The notes under the pieces were generated by a model. The model was given only the letters and a program-made list of their open reading frames with translations, searched no databases and was not told the DNA's origin. Shown one piece after another: positions 12,019 through 21,481 of a stretch of DNA of 45,321 nucleotides. The DNA lies in assembly GCA_031259945.1 (NCBI GenBank), contig JAIRKU010000002.1, positions 1 through 45,321 on the forward strand. The letters run 5' to 3'. The DNA is from Mycoplasmataceae bacterium. Its GTDB lineage: Bacteria > Bacillota_I > Bacilli_A > Mycoplasmatales > Mycoplasmoidaceae. Each line of letters begins with the position of its first letter. Positions within the stretch are counted from its first letter, which is position 1. Made by a program: the position numbers and the translations under genes.

Positions 12019-14346
12019 TTAATTAGTTCTTAACTGAAATTTAATTGACACTGGCATATGATCAGCATAAGCAAAATTATTATCATAACCATTGGTGTAA
12101 AGAACTCGGATATTATTGGAAACTAAAAATCCATCAATGTTTGCTTTATAAATTTTCTTGTCGCCTTCAGAACGAACAGAATCATCGCCAGCATATCTAA
12201 TTCCAGCATCTCTTAAAGAAGGCACAGCATGATTGCCGAAAAATGATGCCAAAGGTTGTTTGCTAGACTCAGGATCAGCAAAAGCAACGGGTAATTGTTC
12301 TTTACGTACGGCTTGTGAAAGAGAAACATTACGGTAAGTTGACTCAACTTTATAACGTCATAAATCATTATTTTTCCCACCATTTATTAACGGTGAAGTA
12401 CTATCACCGTTTTTAACAATATCTTTTAATGCGATGTATTCTTCAGTACTATTGGGTTCTTCATAACTATATCGTGAACCATAATCAGTACCATAGTAAC
12501 CGTTAGGGTTATAAGAATCTTGTTGTGGATCTTCTCATGGCTTAACATAATCTACACCGCTATTTGGGTTTAATGAGTTAAAAGTACATATTGTACCAGC
12601 TGGAATTACTTCGCCATCATTATATTCATTGTAATTCTTGTAGGTTACTCAATCGCTATTAGATGGATTAACAACATCGCCATTAAGTTTGAAATCATGA
12701 TATTCTCATGGTTGAATTGAGTTATCATTTTGATAACGATGAGCGACATCGTTAGAATCATACATATCGTTACCTTCATAACCTTTAGTTTGAGGTAATG
12801 TTAAGTTTCAATCGGCTGCCATCATAACATAATTACCTTTATCGTATTCAGTTTGAAATAACTTATTAACTTCTTCTAATTGTCTACGTCTTACTGAACC
12901 ACCTTTATCATAAGCGTCTAAGTGACCTGTAATATAAACGAACTTACGATTACCTAATTCTGGATGATCGGTGTTTGCTATATTGGTGTCAATGACGTTG
13001 ACGATTAAACATCTACGTAGTTGGAATAACCCCATTATTCCAGAAATACTAGGTAAAGCATATCGGTGCGAATCTTCAATAGTATACTTACTAAATGAGC
13101 ATAGACCGCCTTCGACTTGTCCGTGCATTTGGTTTAGAGGCACAGGAACTAATGGGATAACATAGTTATAAGCATAAACTGAAGCATAAAAATCTTTTAC
13201 AGGATTAGAAGCGATAGTTGGGCTATTTGGATCATCTGAAGTATTATTAAGAATTGGTTTATTACGTAAATAATCATATTCAGGCATGTAATAACTGCGC
13301 GTTGAATTTTGGTCAAGTTCTTCAAAGGACATAAAGTCAAATAAACCATCTTCTCCCGCAACAGATGTTGAGTCATTAGAATAACTAGAATCATCAACAT
13401 CAATATATGGTTTATCTATTAATGAATCAGACTGTCAATCACCAATTTTATCAGTGGACGTATCTAAACTATCAAAATAGGTACTTTTATAAATATCTCT
13501 AACACCCTGAACATTCATTGCTCCAACACTTTTTTCATTTCAATTGATAGTATTTGTATCATGCCCATATCCAATTACACGAGCAATACCGTTAAGTGAT
13601 TGGTCAACAGCTTCACGACTTTGTGCTCAACTTTGTCCGTTTAAAAAATGTCCAGGCGCATCCATAAAGAAATGCATGTCATGATTGTAAGCATTAAACC
13701 CAACATTGTATGTGATTGCGCTGTAGTTAACGCCAGATAACATTTGTTTTGTCTCAGAAGTACGATCATCTTCGATATTGGCTTTAAAACCTGCACCTAA
13801 GGAATCGCCATAATTACTGGGATCATACTTAACAAATATATTAGAAACAACAAACGTTCCTAGTACTCCCAAAAGTAGTATTAAAATGCTAGCAATGATT
13901 CGTAATACATGAAGTGAGATGTTATGATACAATTTTCGTTCTTTTTTGATAATTAAGTGTTGGATACGAACTGGTGCTAATTTAACTTGAGCAATTAATT
14001 CATGAATCATACCAACGAATGGAATAAAACAAGAAATTAAATGAATCATAAAATAGGTGTGATCTTGATTCTTTTTATGATGTTTTAAGTACTTAACACA
14101 ATAATACAAATTGAAACCAAAGAAAACTAAACCTATAACAAAAATGACGCACATTGCTCAAGCAATTGGGAAATAGATAATGGTGTCATGTGGGACATCA
14201 CGACTAAAGCCGATTGCTCAAACACATAATAAAATAACAGAAATTAATATTGATAATGAATAAAAGAAGTTGATAGTTATAAAACGATTAATAACATGTC
14301 ATTTTCTTATTATCTTTACCGACTGTGTTGATTTATTATCTTGCAT
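12019..14346 (-). CDS. Membrane-anchored endonuclease/exonuclease/phosphatase (MnuA-like)
   Basis: This 775-aa protein has four hydrophobic segments near the N-terminus (about residues 22-46, 56-84, 98-114, 144-170), then a large domain of the EEP (DNase I-like) superfamily, probably outside the cell. EEP landmarks in order are ITYNVGF (about 207), VYITGHLDAYDKGGSVRRRQL with the catalytic His, YVMMAADWN (GDFN position), IDGFLVS and the terminal YADHMPVSI (SDHxP position). Mycoplasma membrane nucleases of this superfamily (MnuA in M. pulmonis) degrade host nucleic acid for nucleotide precursors. Many Trp residues are TGA. An aaggaa ribosome binding site lies 12 nt before the ATG. yebC follows after 11 nt. 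Substrate could also be a phosphoester lipid; nuclease is favoured. Confidence 0.88.
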
Positions 14347-14519
14347 AATTTAGTTTCTTCCTTTATTGATTGCTATATTAATGTAAGAATGCTAAGAATA
14401 GAAATAACTATTCATAAAACTTAATTACAAAACTAATCATACTAAATCATCTAATATAAAACAAGTAATCATTTTGTCTCTTATTATATAAGTATAATAC
14501 CTGTCTCAAAATAGTTATT

Positions 14520-15494
14520 ATGCTTACTTTTCAAACGTGTCCACATTTAATTATTGGAATTAAATCATTTCATTATTTGATGTGTTTAATTCGTGAAAAT
14601 CATTTTAAAAAAGTAGGTATTATTTTTGAAAAAAATACTTTGTTAATTTCTAAAAATATTCTTAAATTATCACGCCGCATTAAAAACCGACACACACAAT
14701 GTATTTTATATCCAACCGATATACGTCAAGATATGATTAAGGTTGACCATAATTTAGATTTAATTATTAGTTATGGTAATCGCTATATCCATGATATTGC
14801 CAAACAGTCGAATAATAATCATGCTCATATATATTGTATCGAAACTATAGCGGGCCATATGTCGTCATATGGCACAGGAATTGTATGGAAAAATAATCAG
14901 ACAGCTTGAAAGGCTCTTATCCCTAATATGGTTTTTAATAGTTGTCATAAAGTCCACAAATGAGGCATTAATGATTTGTTGTATTATTTGCATAATATTC
15001 CATTAGCTTTAGAAGCATGTTTTAATCTTGAGAAAAAAGATGATTTTATTAATGCTTGTGCTTTTAGTGGAATCTTACAAACTTTAAAATATTATAAACA
15101 GTGCAAGGAGGCACATAGTCATCATGCACTTCGCCGAATTTATCGTAATTTAGCACAAGCCGATATTTTAACTAAGAATGCTTACAATAATGCTCCACTT
15201 AGTGATGAAACTAAAAAAATTGCTGAAAATATTCAACATTATCATCAATTTGAAGTTGTCATTGCCTATGAATCTTTAGATATGGTCAACACTCAATTAC
15301 GTCGCCATTATGATCAAATTACAAAGATTTTTAAATATTTAGGTTCTTCGATTGAAGCATTTAAAGATGACTTTGAGAAAATGTATTATGAATTTATTAA
15401 ACATCCTAAGCGTTGAGAAACGTGTGGAGATATTTTAGGTAAAAAAATTACCGAAATTATGGGATTAAATAAACAGACACGGAGGGTTTTGTAA
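14520..15494 (+). CDS. Divergent protein, possibly a degenerate Fe-ADH-fold paralogue
   Basis: This 324-aa protein has no clear family. Its first half seems to follow the iron-containing alcohol dehydrogenase fold: DLIISYGNRYIHDIAKQ resembles the DALISIGGGSAHDAIKG of the next gene, and IETIAGHMSSYGTGIV resembles INTTAGTGSDVTNAAVI. A WGINDLLYYLH segment sits where the next protein has WVGIDALVH, with the metal-binding Asp replaced by Asn. The NAD-binding GGGS and two metal His positions are not kept, and the C-terminal half is a charged helical region. If correct, this is a non-catalytic or repurposed paralogue. It overlaps the dehydrogenase start by one base, so the two proteins are probably made together. 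TATAAT lies 21 nt upstream. Confidence 0.6.
15481..15485 (+). promoter_or_regulatory. Ribosome binding site coupling the two genes
   Basis: A ggagg sequence inside the last codons of the upstream gene lies 8 nt before an ATG that overlaps the TAA stop (taatg). This fixes the start of the dehydrogenase at 15494 and predicts termination-reinitiation. Confidence 0.7.
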
Positions 15495-16801
15495 TGATTT
15501 ACCAAGTTTTTACTACTCTTTTAAAATGAAAACCAACTCGACGCTTATTGCAAATTGCTAAACATGTAAAATTGTTTCAAATTTGAGTACCAATGTTACG
15601 TGAGTGAGCAGAAAAAGACAATATTTCTCAATATCCTGAAATTAGTCTTTTAGGTATGGACGGTATAAACAATTTTAAGATTATTGCCAATAATTTTAAA
15701 TTCAATAGCCCTTTGCTTGTAACTGATCCGGTTTTAATAAAAACTGGAGTAGTCCAAGCAGTAATAAAGCAATTAGATTATCTTAAAATTAAATATACCA
15801 TCTTTGATGGCGTTCAACCTAATCCGTCAATCCAAGTGGTCCAAAAAATTATTGATATGTACCAAACATCTAAATCTGATGCATTAATTTCAATTGGTGG
15901 TGGTAGTGCGCACGATGCTATTAAAGGAGCTAGTTTAGTTCTTTCCAATAAAGGACGAGAACTGAAAAAATTTCAAGGTTTAAATGTTACGCCCAATGTT
16001 TCCATTGCTCCAATTATTGCTATTAACACAACTGCTGGTACGGGAAGTGATGTTACTAATGCTGCAGTTATTACAGATGAAGTAAAACATTTCAAAATGA
16101 CACTTGTTGATAAGAATATTCAACCGCATGCAATTGTGGATGATAGTAACTTGATGTTAGGTTTGCCAGCCAAACAGTCGGCTTGAGTTGGTATTGATGC
16201 ACTTGTGCATGGTATTGAAGCAGAACTATCTATTTTTAGTAATTTAACTAGTAGAACTTATGCCAGACAAACAATGCGAATTGTATACCAACATCTACCG
16301 CTTGTATATGAAAAAACTGATAATAAATTTGCTCGTGAAAAAATGGCCTATGCCGAATTTTTAGGAGGATTAGCTTTTAATAGTGCGTCATTGGGTTTTA
16401 TTCATTCTATGTCTCATGCGATGAGTGGTGTATTTAATACACCGCACGGATTAGCTAATGCCGTCCTTCTGCCATATGTATTAGATTACGAATTAAAATC
16501 AAAAAAAATTGTACCTAAAATCGCTAATTTAAGTCGCTTTATGCAAATGAACAATGCCTCAGAAGATGTATTCGGTAAAGCTCAAGAAACAATACGTAAT
16601 CTTATTGCTTTTACAAAAGCGCTAGGGGTACCAAGCAATTTAAGTGAAGTGCAACCAAAAATTTCTAAGAAAGATATTCGTCAAATGGCTAAGAAAGCAA
16701 TGAAAGATTTTTGTGGCATATCTAATCCAATTCAATTTTCACGTCGTGAAGTGATACGTATTTACCACAATGCCATTAGTGGTAAATTTGATAACATTTA
16801 A
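15494..16801 (+). CDS. Iron-containing alcohol dehydrogenase family protein
   Basis: This 435-aa group III dehydrogenase reduces or oxidises an alcohol/aldehyde with NAD(P). The NAD motif IGGGSAHD is at about residues 135-142 and TTAGTGSDVT follows. The four metal ligands appear intact: Asp and His in WVGIDALVHGIE (about 235 and 239), and two His 14 residues apart in FIHSMSHAMSGVFNTPHGLANA (about 304 and 318). About 50 residues (with several TGA Trp codons) precede the point where the family usually begins, and this extension is supported by the coupled ribosome binding site. Substrate cannot be told from sequence; ethanol, butanol, lactaldehyde or glycerol-type enzymes are all possible. Confidence 0.93.
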
Positions 16802-16851
16802 CGTTTTTGTTACAAAGAAATAACTATTAAAAAAGCTTTATTTTATCAATG

Positions 16852-16857
16852 TATAAT
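16852..16857 (+). promoter_or_regulatory. -10 box of the DUF2804 gene, leaderless type
   Basis: TATAAT ends 8 nt before the ATG, with no ribosome binding site between. Confidence 0.55.
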
Positions 16858-16865
16858 CAAACCAA

Positions 16866-17885
16866 ATGGTTAAGTTAGTAGATAAAGACACTAATAAAGT
16901 TAATTACGGCGTTCATGATGAAAAAATAGAATTTAATTGACATGATTATACATTGCATAATTTTTGAGATAAAAGAGTAAGCAAACTAAAAAAGAAAATT
17001 GGCTTTCATAAATTTCATTTTGTAAGTTTTGTTACTAGTGAATTTGTAATCGGTTTAGCTTTCGTGGACGTTGCTACTGTTAAAAATGTCTTTGGATACG
17101 TTTATCGCATCAGTGAAGGATTAATTGCTAATTGACAAAAAACCATTTTTAATCACACTATTAAATTTACTGATGATTTTGACTTCAATAAAATCGAGCA
17201 TTCATCTAAAAACTGTCATTTTCTTATTCAAAGTAATATTGATGAAGGTAATATTAAAGGAACTTTTAACTTTAAAAATATGATTAGTTTAGAATATCAA
17301 GTGGAATTAAATTTAGCAAACAAACCACTACGCGTTGTAAACCCAATTGATTTTGATCATTGATCATTTACTGAAAAAAGAGCAGGATTAAAAGTTGAAT
17401 TAATAAACTTAAAAATTAATAATGAACCAATCTTTTTAAAGCCGAGCGAGATATTAGCTGCAATAGATTGATCGGGTGGTTATTTTCGTCGAGCAACAAA
17501 CTGAGCATGAAGTAGCGGATCTACTAAATTTCAAAATCATTTAATCGGATTTAATTTTACAATTTTTCATAATAATGCTTTATACCCTGAAAATGCTATT
17601 TGAATTGATAACGATCGCGAGCATATTAGGGACATACTTTTTAAATATGATTATGCGAATCCTTACAAGGGTAAAATTGAAATTTATACTCCGGATGAAC
17701 GCATTCATTTATATTTTGAACCATTAGGCCAAAAGAGTGATGTTAAATCTCGTGGTTTAGGTTTGATAAAAACTAATTTTCATCATTTTTTTGGAATATA
17801 CAACGGCCATATCACTTACAATAATCAAAAAATTAACTTACCTAAATTTTTAGGTTTTTTTGAAATGCATAAAGCGCTTTGATAA
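16866..17885 (+). CDS. DUF2804 family protein
   Basis: This 339-aa gene is visible only with TGA as Trp (ten TGA codons). The DUF2804 pattern is clear: AAIDWSGGYFRRATNWAWSSG (about residues 200-220) matches the family's DW.rG.w..rt.W.W.sg, followed by a lipocalin-like run of beta strands with HLIGFNFT and IHLYFEPLGQK. The biochemical role of the family is unknown; it resembles beta-barrel proteins that bind or act on hydrophobic ligands, which is inference. No signal peptide or membrane segment, so probably cytoplasmic. The last 117 bp occur again 429 bp downstream as a decayed copy. Confidence 0.87.
17769..17885 (+). repeat. 117-bp direct repeat, copy 1 (DUF2804 3' end)
   Basis: The final 117 bp of the DUF2804 gene, ending at its TAA, match 18314-18430 without gaps at roughly 90% identity (about 12 mismatches by eye). 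This copy is the functional gene end. Confidence 0.85.
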
Positions 17886-17953
17886 AATGTTTCTTTGTTT
17901 TAAAAATAAGCTCTGCTTAATTGGAGAATGGATACAATATTTTTAAACGATTG

Positions 17954-17959
17954 TATAAT
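17954..17959 (+). promoter_or_regulatory. -10 box before the broken coiled-coil gene, copy 1
   Basis: TATAAT followed after 6 nt by ATAAAAAAG, where the paralogue at 33181 has GTGAAAAAG after 7 nt. The box is intact although the start codon seems lost. Confidence 0.4.
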
Positions 17960-17965
17960 GTAGGC

Positions 17966-18299
17966 ATAAAAAAGGAAACTAAAATTCTTAAATCAAATCA
18001 TAATCCAGCGCAAGTTGGTGATAATGTTCTTGTTGCTGTAAAAACTAACAAACGCAAACCACTAGTCATTGGCTCCGATCTTATCAAACCGCCAAGAAAA
18101 AAATTTGGAAGAGCGTATTGCTGAAGCGATTGTCAAAACAGTTCCTAGTCTTATTGATAACGCTTTAACGAAAGCTTTAGAACCGATTGTCTCTCGTTTA
18201 AATGAACAAGGTAACGACATTAAAAACATCAATGCTCGTTTAGATAAACAAGATGAATTTAATAAAGTCGTTATAGACTATATGAAATCTCATCCATAA
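17966..18299 (+). pseudogene. Frameshifted small coiled-coil protein gene, copy 1
   Basis: The first part reads VAVKTNKRKPLVIGSDLIKPPRKK (17966-18105), a segment shared with the paralogue at 33181 (VATKTNKRNPPVIGPNITRPPR). At a run of seven A (about 18099-18105) the frame must shift to continue as NLEERIAEAIVKTVPSL...NARLDKQDEFNKVV to TAA 18299, a heptad-like coiled-coil tail. The position of the expected start codon holds ATA. So this copy has probably lost both start and frame, unless the A7 run supports slippage or varies in length. I do not recognise the family; short mycoplasma proteins with a conserved head and a coiled-coil tail (such as DUF16) are a loose analogy. It is flanked by the 117-bp direct repeats. 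Confidence 0.6.
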
Positions 18300-18313
18300 T
18301 TAATCGTTAATTT

Positions 18314-18430
18314 AAAACTAATTTTCATCAATTTTTTGAAATATAAAACGATCATACCACTAACAATAATCAAAAAATTAATTTACCAAAATTTTTAGGT
18401 TTTTTTGAAATGCATAAACTGCTTCGATAA
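18314..18430 (+). repeat. 117-bp direct repeat, copy 2 (decayed DUF2804 3' end)
   Basis: This is a gap-free, roughly 90% identical copy of 17769-17885. It is not translatable in the original frame, since a TAA appears after about ten codons. It marks the far side of the coiled-coil cassette. Confidence 0.85.
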
Positions 18431-18468
18431 GTTAATTTTCTTATGGTTAATCGTAGATATTTAAAATA

Positions 18469-18474
18469 TATAAT
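18469..18474 (+). promoter_or_regulatory. -10 box of murQ, leaderless type
   Basis: TATAAT ends 6 nt before the murQ ATG, and no ribosome binding site intervenes. Confidence 0.6.
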
Positions 18475-18480
18475 ATTTAA

Positions 18481-19395
18481 ATGAAGCATCAAAGTTATAA
18501 GAAGATTGATTTATCAAAGATATCTACTGAAGACATTAACTATCAAACGCAAGGCATTGATGCCGTTAGTACTTTAAAATTAGCAGAATTAATAAATCAG
18601 CAAGATCAACAAGTGGCGTTAGCTGTAAAAACACAATTAAAAAATATCGCTCAAGCAATTGATGCCATAGCTTGAGCATTTGAACATCAGGGGCGATTAA
18701 TCTATATTGGTGCTGGAACTAGTGGTCGATTAGGAATTTTAGATGCAAGTGAAATGCCGCCAACTTATGGCGTTAGTGATAAATTGGTGATTGGACTAAT
18801 TGCTGGCGGCGATATTGCTATAAGAAAACCAATTGAAGGTGCAGAAGATGATGAACAAATGGTTGTTAATGATCTTAAATATATTAAATTAAATAAGAAT
18901 GATGTGCTTGTAGGTATTAGTGCAAGTGGTCGTACACCATATGTAGTTAGTGGGTTAAAATATGCTAATAAATTAGGTTGCAAAACTATTAGTATTGCTA
19001 CCAGCAATAATTCAGTTATTGGTAAAATAGCTCAAATTAAAATTGAGGCTGTTACAGGTCCTGAAACCATTGTTGGTTCAACGAGAATGAAATCAGGGAC
19101 TGCTCAAAAAATCATTTTGAATATGTTATCAACAGGAGCAATGGTTAAGATTGGTAAGGTTTATGGTAATTTAATGGTTGATGTTCAACCTACCAATCTT
19201 AAGCTGATTGCTCGTGCACATAATCTAGTTAAGAAGATTACTAAAGCAAATGACGATGAAGTCGCAAAGGTGATGATAACTACTTATAATAAAGTGAAAC
19301 CGGCGATTGTGATGATTAAGAAACATTTAACTTATTCACAAGCGCAAAAATTATTGACTAAGCACCACGGTTTATTAAAAAAATGTTTGAAATAA
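18481..19395 (+). CDS. murQ: N-acetylmuramic acid 6-phosphate etherase
   Basis: This 304-aa SIS-domain enzyme cleaves the lactyl ether of MurNAc-6-phosphate to give GlcNAc-6-phosphate and D-lactate, in peptidoglycan-sugar recycling. Signature motifs are GAGTSGRLGILDASEMPPTYG (about residues 79-99) with the catalytic Glu region, SASGRTPYVVSGL, and GPETIVGSTRMKSGTAQK followed by GNLMVDVQPTN. A TGA at 18673 encodes Trp. The length is right and all expected motifs are present, so the enzyme is probably active. In an organism without a wall this would imply use of muropeptide sugars from other bacteria. A small secreted peptide gene follows after 1 nt. No MurNAc transporter or kinase is seen nearby. 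Confidence 0.96.
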
Positions 19396-19396
19396 A

Positions 19397-19537
19397 ATGA
19401 AAAAAATAAAGTTTTTGTTTATACCAATTGCGGCCGTTTTATCTGCCCCAATTGCTTTAACAGCTTTTAATTACAATACAAGACTAGAAGATGACACTAA
19501 TAGTCCAGAAAATGCTGGCTTTGATGAAGATAAATAG
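19397..19537 (+). CDS. Short secreted peptide or truncated exported protein
   Basis: This 46-aa reading frame starts 1 nt after murQ. It begins with a classic signal peptide (KKIKFLFIPIAAVLSAPIALTAF, no lipobox Cys) followed by only about 22 acidic/polar residues. Such a short mature part suggests the first exon-like remnant of a larger exported protein whose remainder was replaced. The frame ends exactly where an unrelated DUF4143 fragment begins, which supports a deletion junction. It could still be translated as a coupled peptide. Confidence 0.45.
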   Translation: MKKIKFLFIPIAAVLSAPIALTAFNYNTRLEDDTNSPENAGFDEDK

Positions 19538-19749
19538 ATATAGATTTTGTATTAACATTAAAAAATAAAATTACATACGTGCAAGTATGTTACGAACTAA
19601 ATACGGACAATTACAAACGCGAATGTGAAAACCTATTGAAAATTAAGGACAACAATAGAAAAATAATAATTTGTGGGAAAAATAAAGCATTAAATGTCAA
19701 TAATGGAATCGAAATCATTTTAATTGAAGATTTTCTCAGAATTTCATAA
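19534..19749 (+). pseudogene. C-terminal fragment of an AAA/DUF4143-type ATPase
   Basis: The translation from 19534 to TAA 19749 (about 71 residues) reads DIDFVLTLKNKITYVQVCYEL, then ECENLLKIKDNNRKIIICGK and IEIILIEDFL. This matches the C-terminal end of DUF4143 ATP-binding proteins (pattern EVDFv....yiQV.y.l......Re...L..Ikd.y.K.v.......G....i.DFL). The AAA domain and at least 300 upstream residues are missing and there is no start codon. It is a relic of a gene family commonly expanded in host-associated bacteria. Confidence 0.7.
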
Positions 19750-19827
19750 AGTAATATTTTTTTATATTAATTTGAATAAGAAAAAAATGAATTAAAATAA
19801 ACCAAAAATTCTATTTCATTTTAAAAA

Positions 19828-20010
19828 TTGACATTTCTATTATTTTATGATATAAACTAACCATTAATTTAAAGGGATTAAGAGAGAGAACAGCGATGCT
19901 GTTTCTGTGCTTTTATTTTTAAATGTTTCCTAAGCAAGGATTTAGCGCTAGCTGGTCTTTGCTTTTTATTTGATATTTAGTTTACAAAAACTACTCAACA
20001 AGGAGATATT
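19828..20010 (+). promoter_or_regulatory. Surface-gene 5' leader, copy 1: promoter, GA tract, hairpin, terminator-like hairpin
   Basis: A near-consensus promoter is visible: TTGACA (19828-19833), 17-nt spacer, extended -10 TGaTATAAA (19848-19856). The leader then contains (GA)4 (19882-19889), the hairpin acagc-gat-gctgt, an A/T-rich linker, and a 9-bp stem (19932-19940 with 19956-19964, one G-U pair) followed by T5. After this terminator-like structure comes an aaggag ribosome binding site 7 nt before the ATG at 20011. The same order and similar sequence recur at 27874-28030 and, on the minus strand, at 45007-45164. A weak dyad (TAAACTAA near TTAATTTA) overlaps the transcription start. Confidence 0.75.
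19932..19967 (+). terminator. Terminator-like hairpin within leader copy 1
   Basis: Stem aagcaagga/tctttgctt with one G-U pair, a loop of about 15 nt, and T5 immediately after. It lies between promoter and start codon, so it would act as an attenuator. Confidence 0.65.
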
Positions 20011-21456
20011 ATGAAAAAAATAATTAAACAACAAAAACGTATTAAAAGTGTGCTATCTGCAATTGGAGTAATCGGATTAGTAGGTGCGGCCATTGGCGCT
20101 ACGACTACAGTTATCTCATCTAACCGTAACAATGAGATGACGCAATTAAATTCATTGAATCGCACTACCAATATTAAAGATGATTCTCTAATAGGAGACA
20201 GCCCTTCATTCATTATGGATATTCAACCAAGTTCAATCACAATTGGCTTACCTCAGCTTGACTATGATGAACAATGCGGAGAAATTGGTTGTTTATATAC
20301 AACTCATCATTCTTTTTCAATTAATTTAAATGCAACTAAATTAATGACCAGCTTTTCTGTTTTAGACGACACTCTTTTAAATACATTTATCAAAATTCAT
20401 GGTATTACGATAAATAATAATAAGTATGTAGACATGAATTCTGTTTTAAATACTGGCGGTTTAGTTAGGGATTTTAAAGCTGCAATATTAAATGGCGATA
20501 ACCAATTTGGTGATTTTTGTATAGATGACCATATGACATGGCCTAAGCATTGGGTACCAAATCCATATAAACCAGATAGTGGCAGTGGATGATGAATCCC
20601 TGCTGGTAGTGACGATAAACACTTTGCAGCATCAACAACCACTGGCGTAGAACTGACATCTATTCGAAAATATAGATTTTCATTTGATTGGCATTCTACT
20701 GAAGACCTATCTGATCCAAATAGCATGAAGTTAGCAATTATGGATCTCTTTGGATTGGACAAATATATTTACATTTGTCGAGACGCCTCTGCGCATTGCT
20801 ATAACATAGGTTTATATGATGTTAATGGTAATTTAGATCACCTTAACAGTATGTTAGCTTACGATTTTGATGCAAATTATTTTTACAATGGATCGCCGCA
20901 ATTACACGGTAGTTATACATTAGATTGAAAAACAACCATTATCAAAAATTATAGTCTGAGTTCATCTGATTACAAAGCACCATATGCTAAGAACTTTGGC
21001 ATAGTATGTATGAATTACAACCAAGATATTTATAAGCAACGTTATTCACAAACTTTTTATACATCTATTAAGGATTTGGGATTAATGAATATAGACAACA
21101 AAAACTTTGTTGATGTTACACAACAAGCACAAATTAACCAAGTATTTAATGGTAATCAATTGTATTTAGTTGTTAATGCGCAACATGACAACTACGATAT
21201 TTCATACAATGGAATAGAAAGACTTGGTGATTACAGAAAACCTGAAGTTTCTTTTTCATTAGTTAAAGATGATGATGGCAACATTACCGGATTTGATGTA
21301 AATATAGATGGTTGACAAAAAACTGGAGGCGGCATTGATCCGGTAATGGGGCCATGAACTGAGACTATAACAGAACAATATGTTACTTTAGGATTGCAAG
21401 ATCGTTTAACCAAGCAAAACTATGGCAATATTGGAACAGTTACCTTTTACGAATAA
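20011..21456 (+). CDS. Exported/surface protein, function unknown
   Basis: This 481-aa protein starts after a strong aaggag ribosome binding site. It has a basic N-terminus and one hydrophobic segment (about residues 13-36) with no lipobox Cys, so it is either secreted or anchored by an uncleaved signal. The rest is polar, rich in Asp, Asn and Tyr, with several Trp encoded by both TGG and TGA; no domain is recognised. Cys residues occur in the exported part (CGEIGC near residue 89), unusual for mycoplasma surface proteins. Its last 27 bp recur upstream of the second locus. The following gene starts 25 nt downstream with its own aggag. Confidence 0.85.
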
Positions 21457-21481
21457 GAATATGTACTAGGAGAAAACAAAT

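Noticed and set aside
19851-19985. Invertible promoter segment in leader copy 1 (taaactaa ... ttagttta as bounding inverted repeats)
   Set aside because: The right-hand element is not in the same position in the other leaders, no recombinase gene is in the window, and the left-hand element is better explained as one arm of a local dyad.
19860-20000. T-box or amino-acid riboswitch in the surface-gene leader
   Set aside because: No T-box AGGGTGG sequence, no specifier-loop architecture and no metabolic gene downstream.
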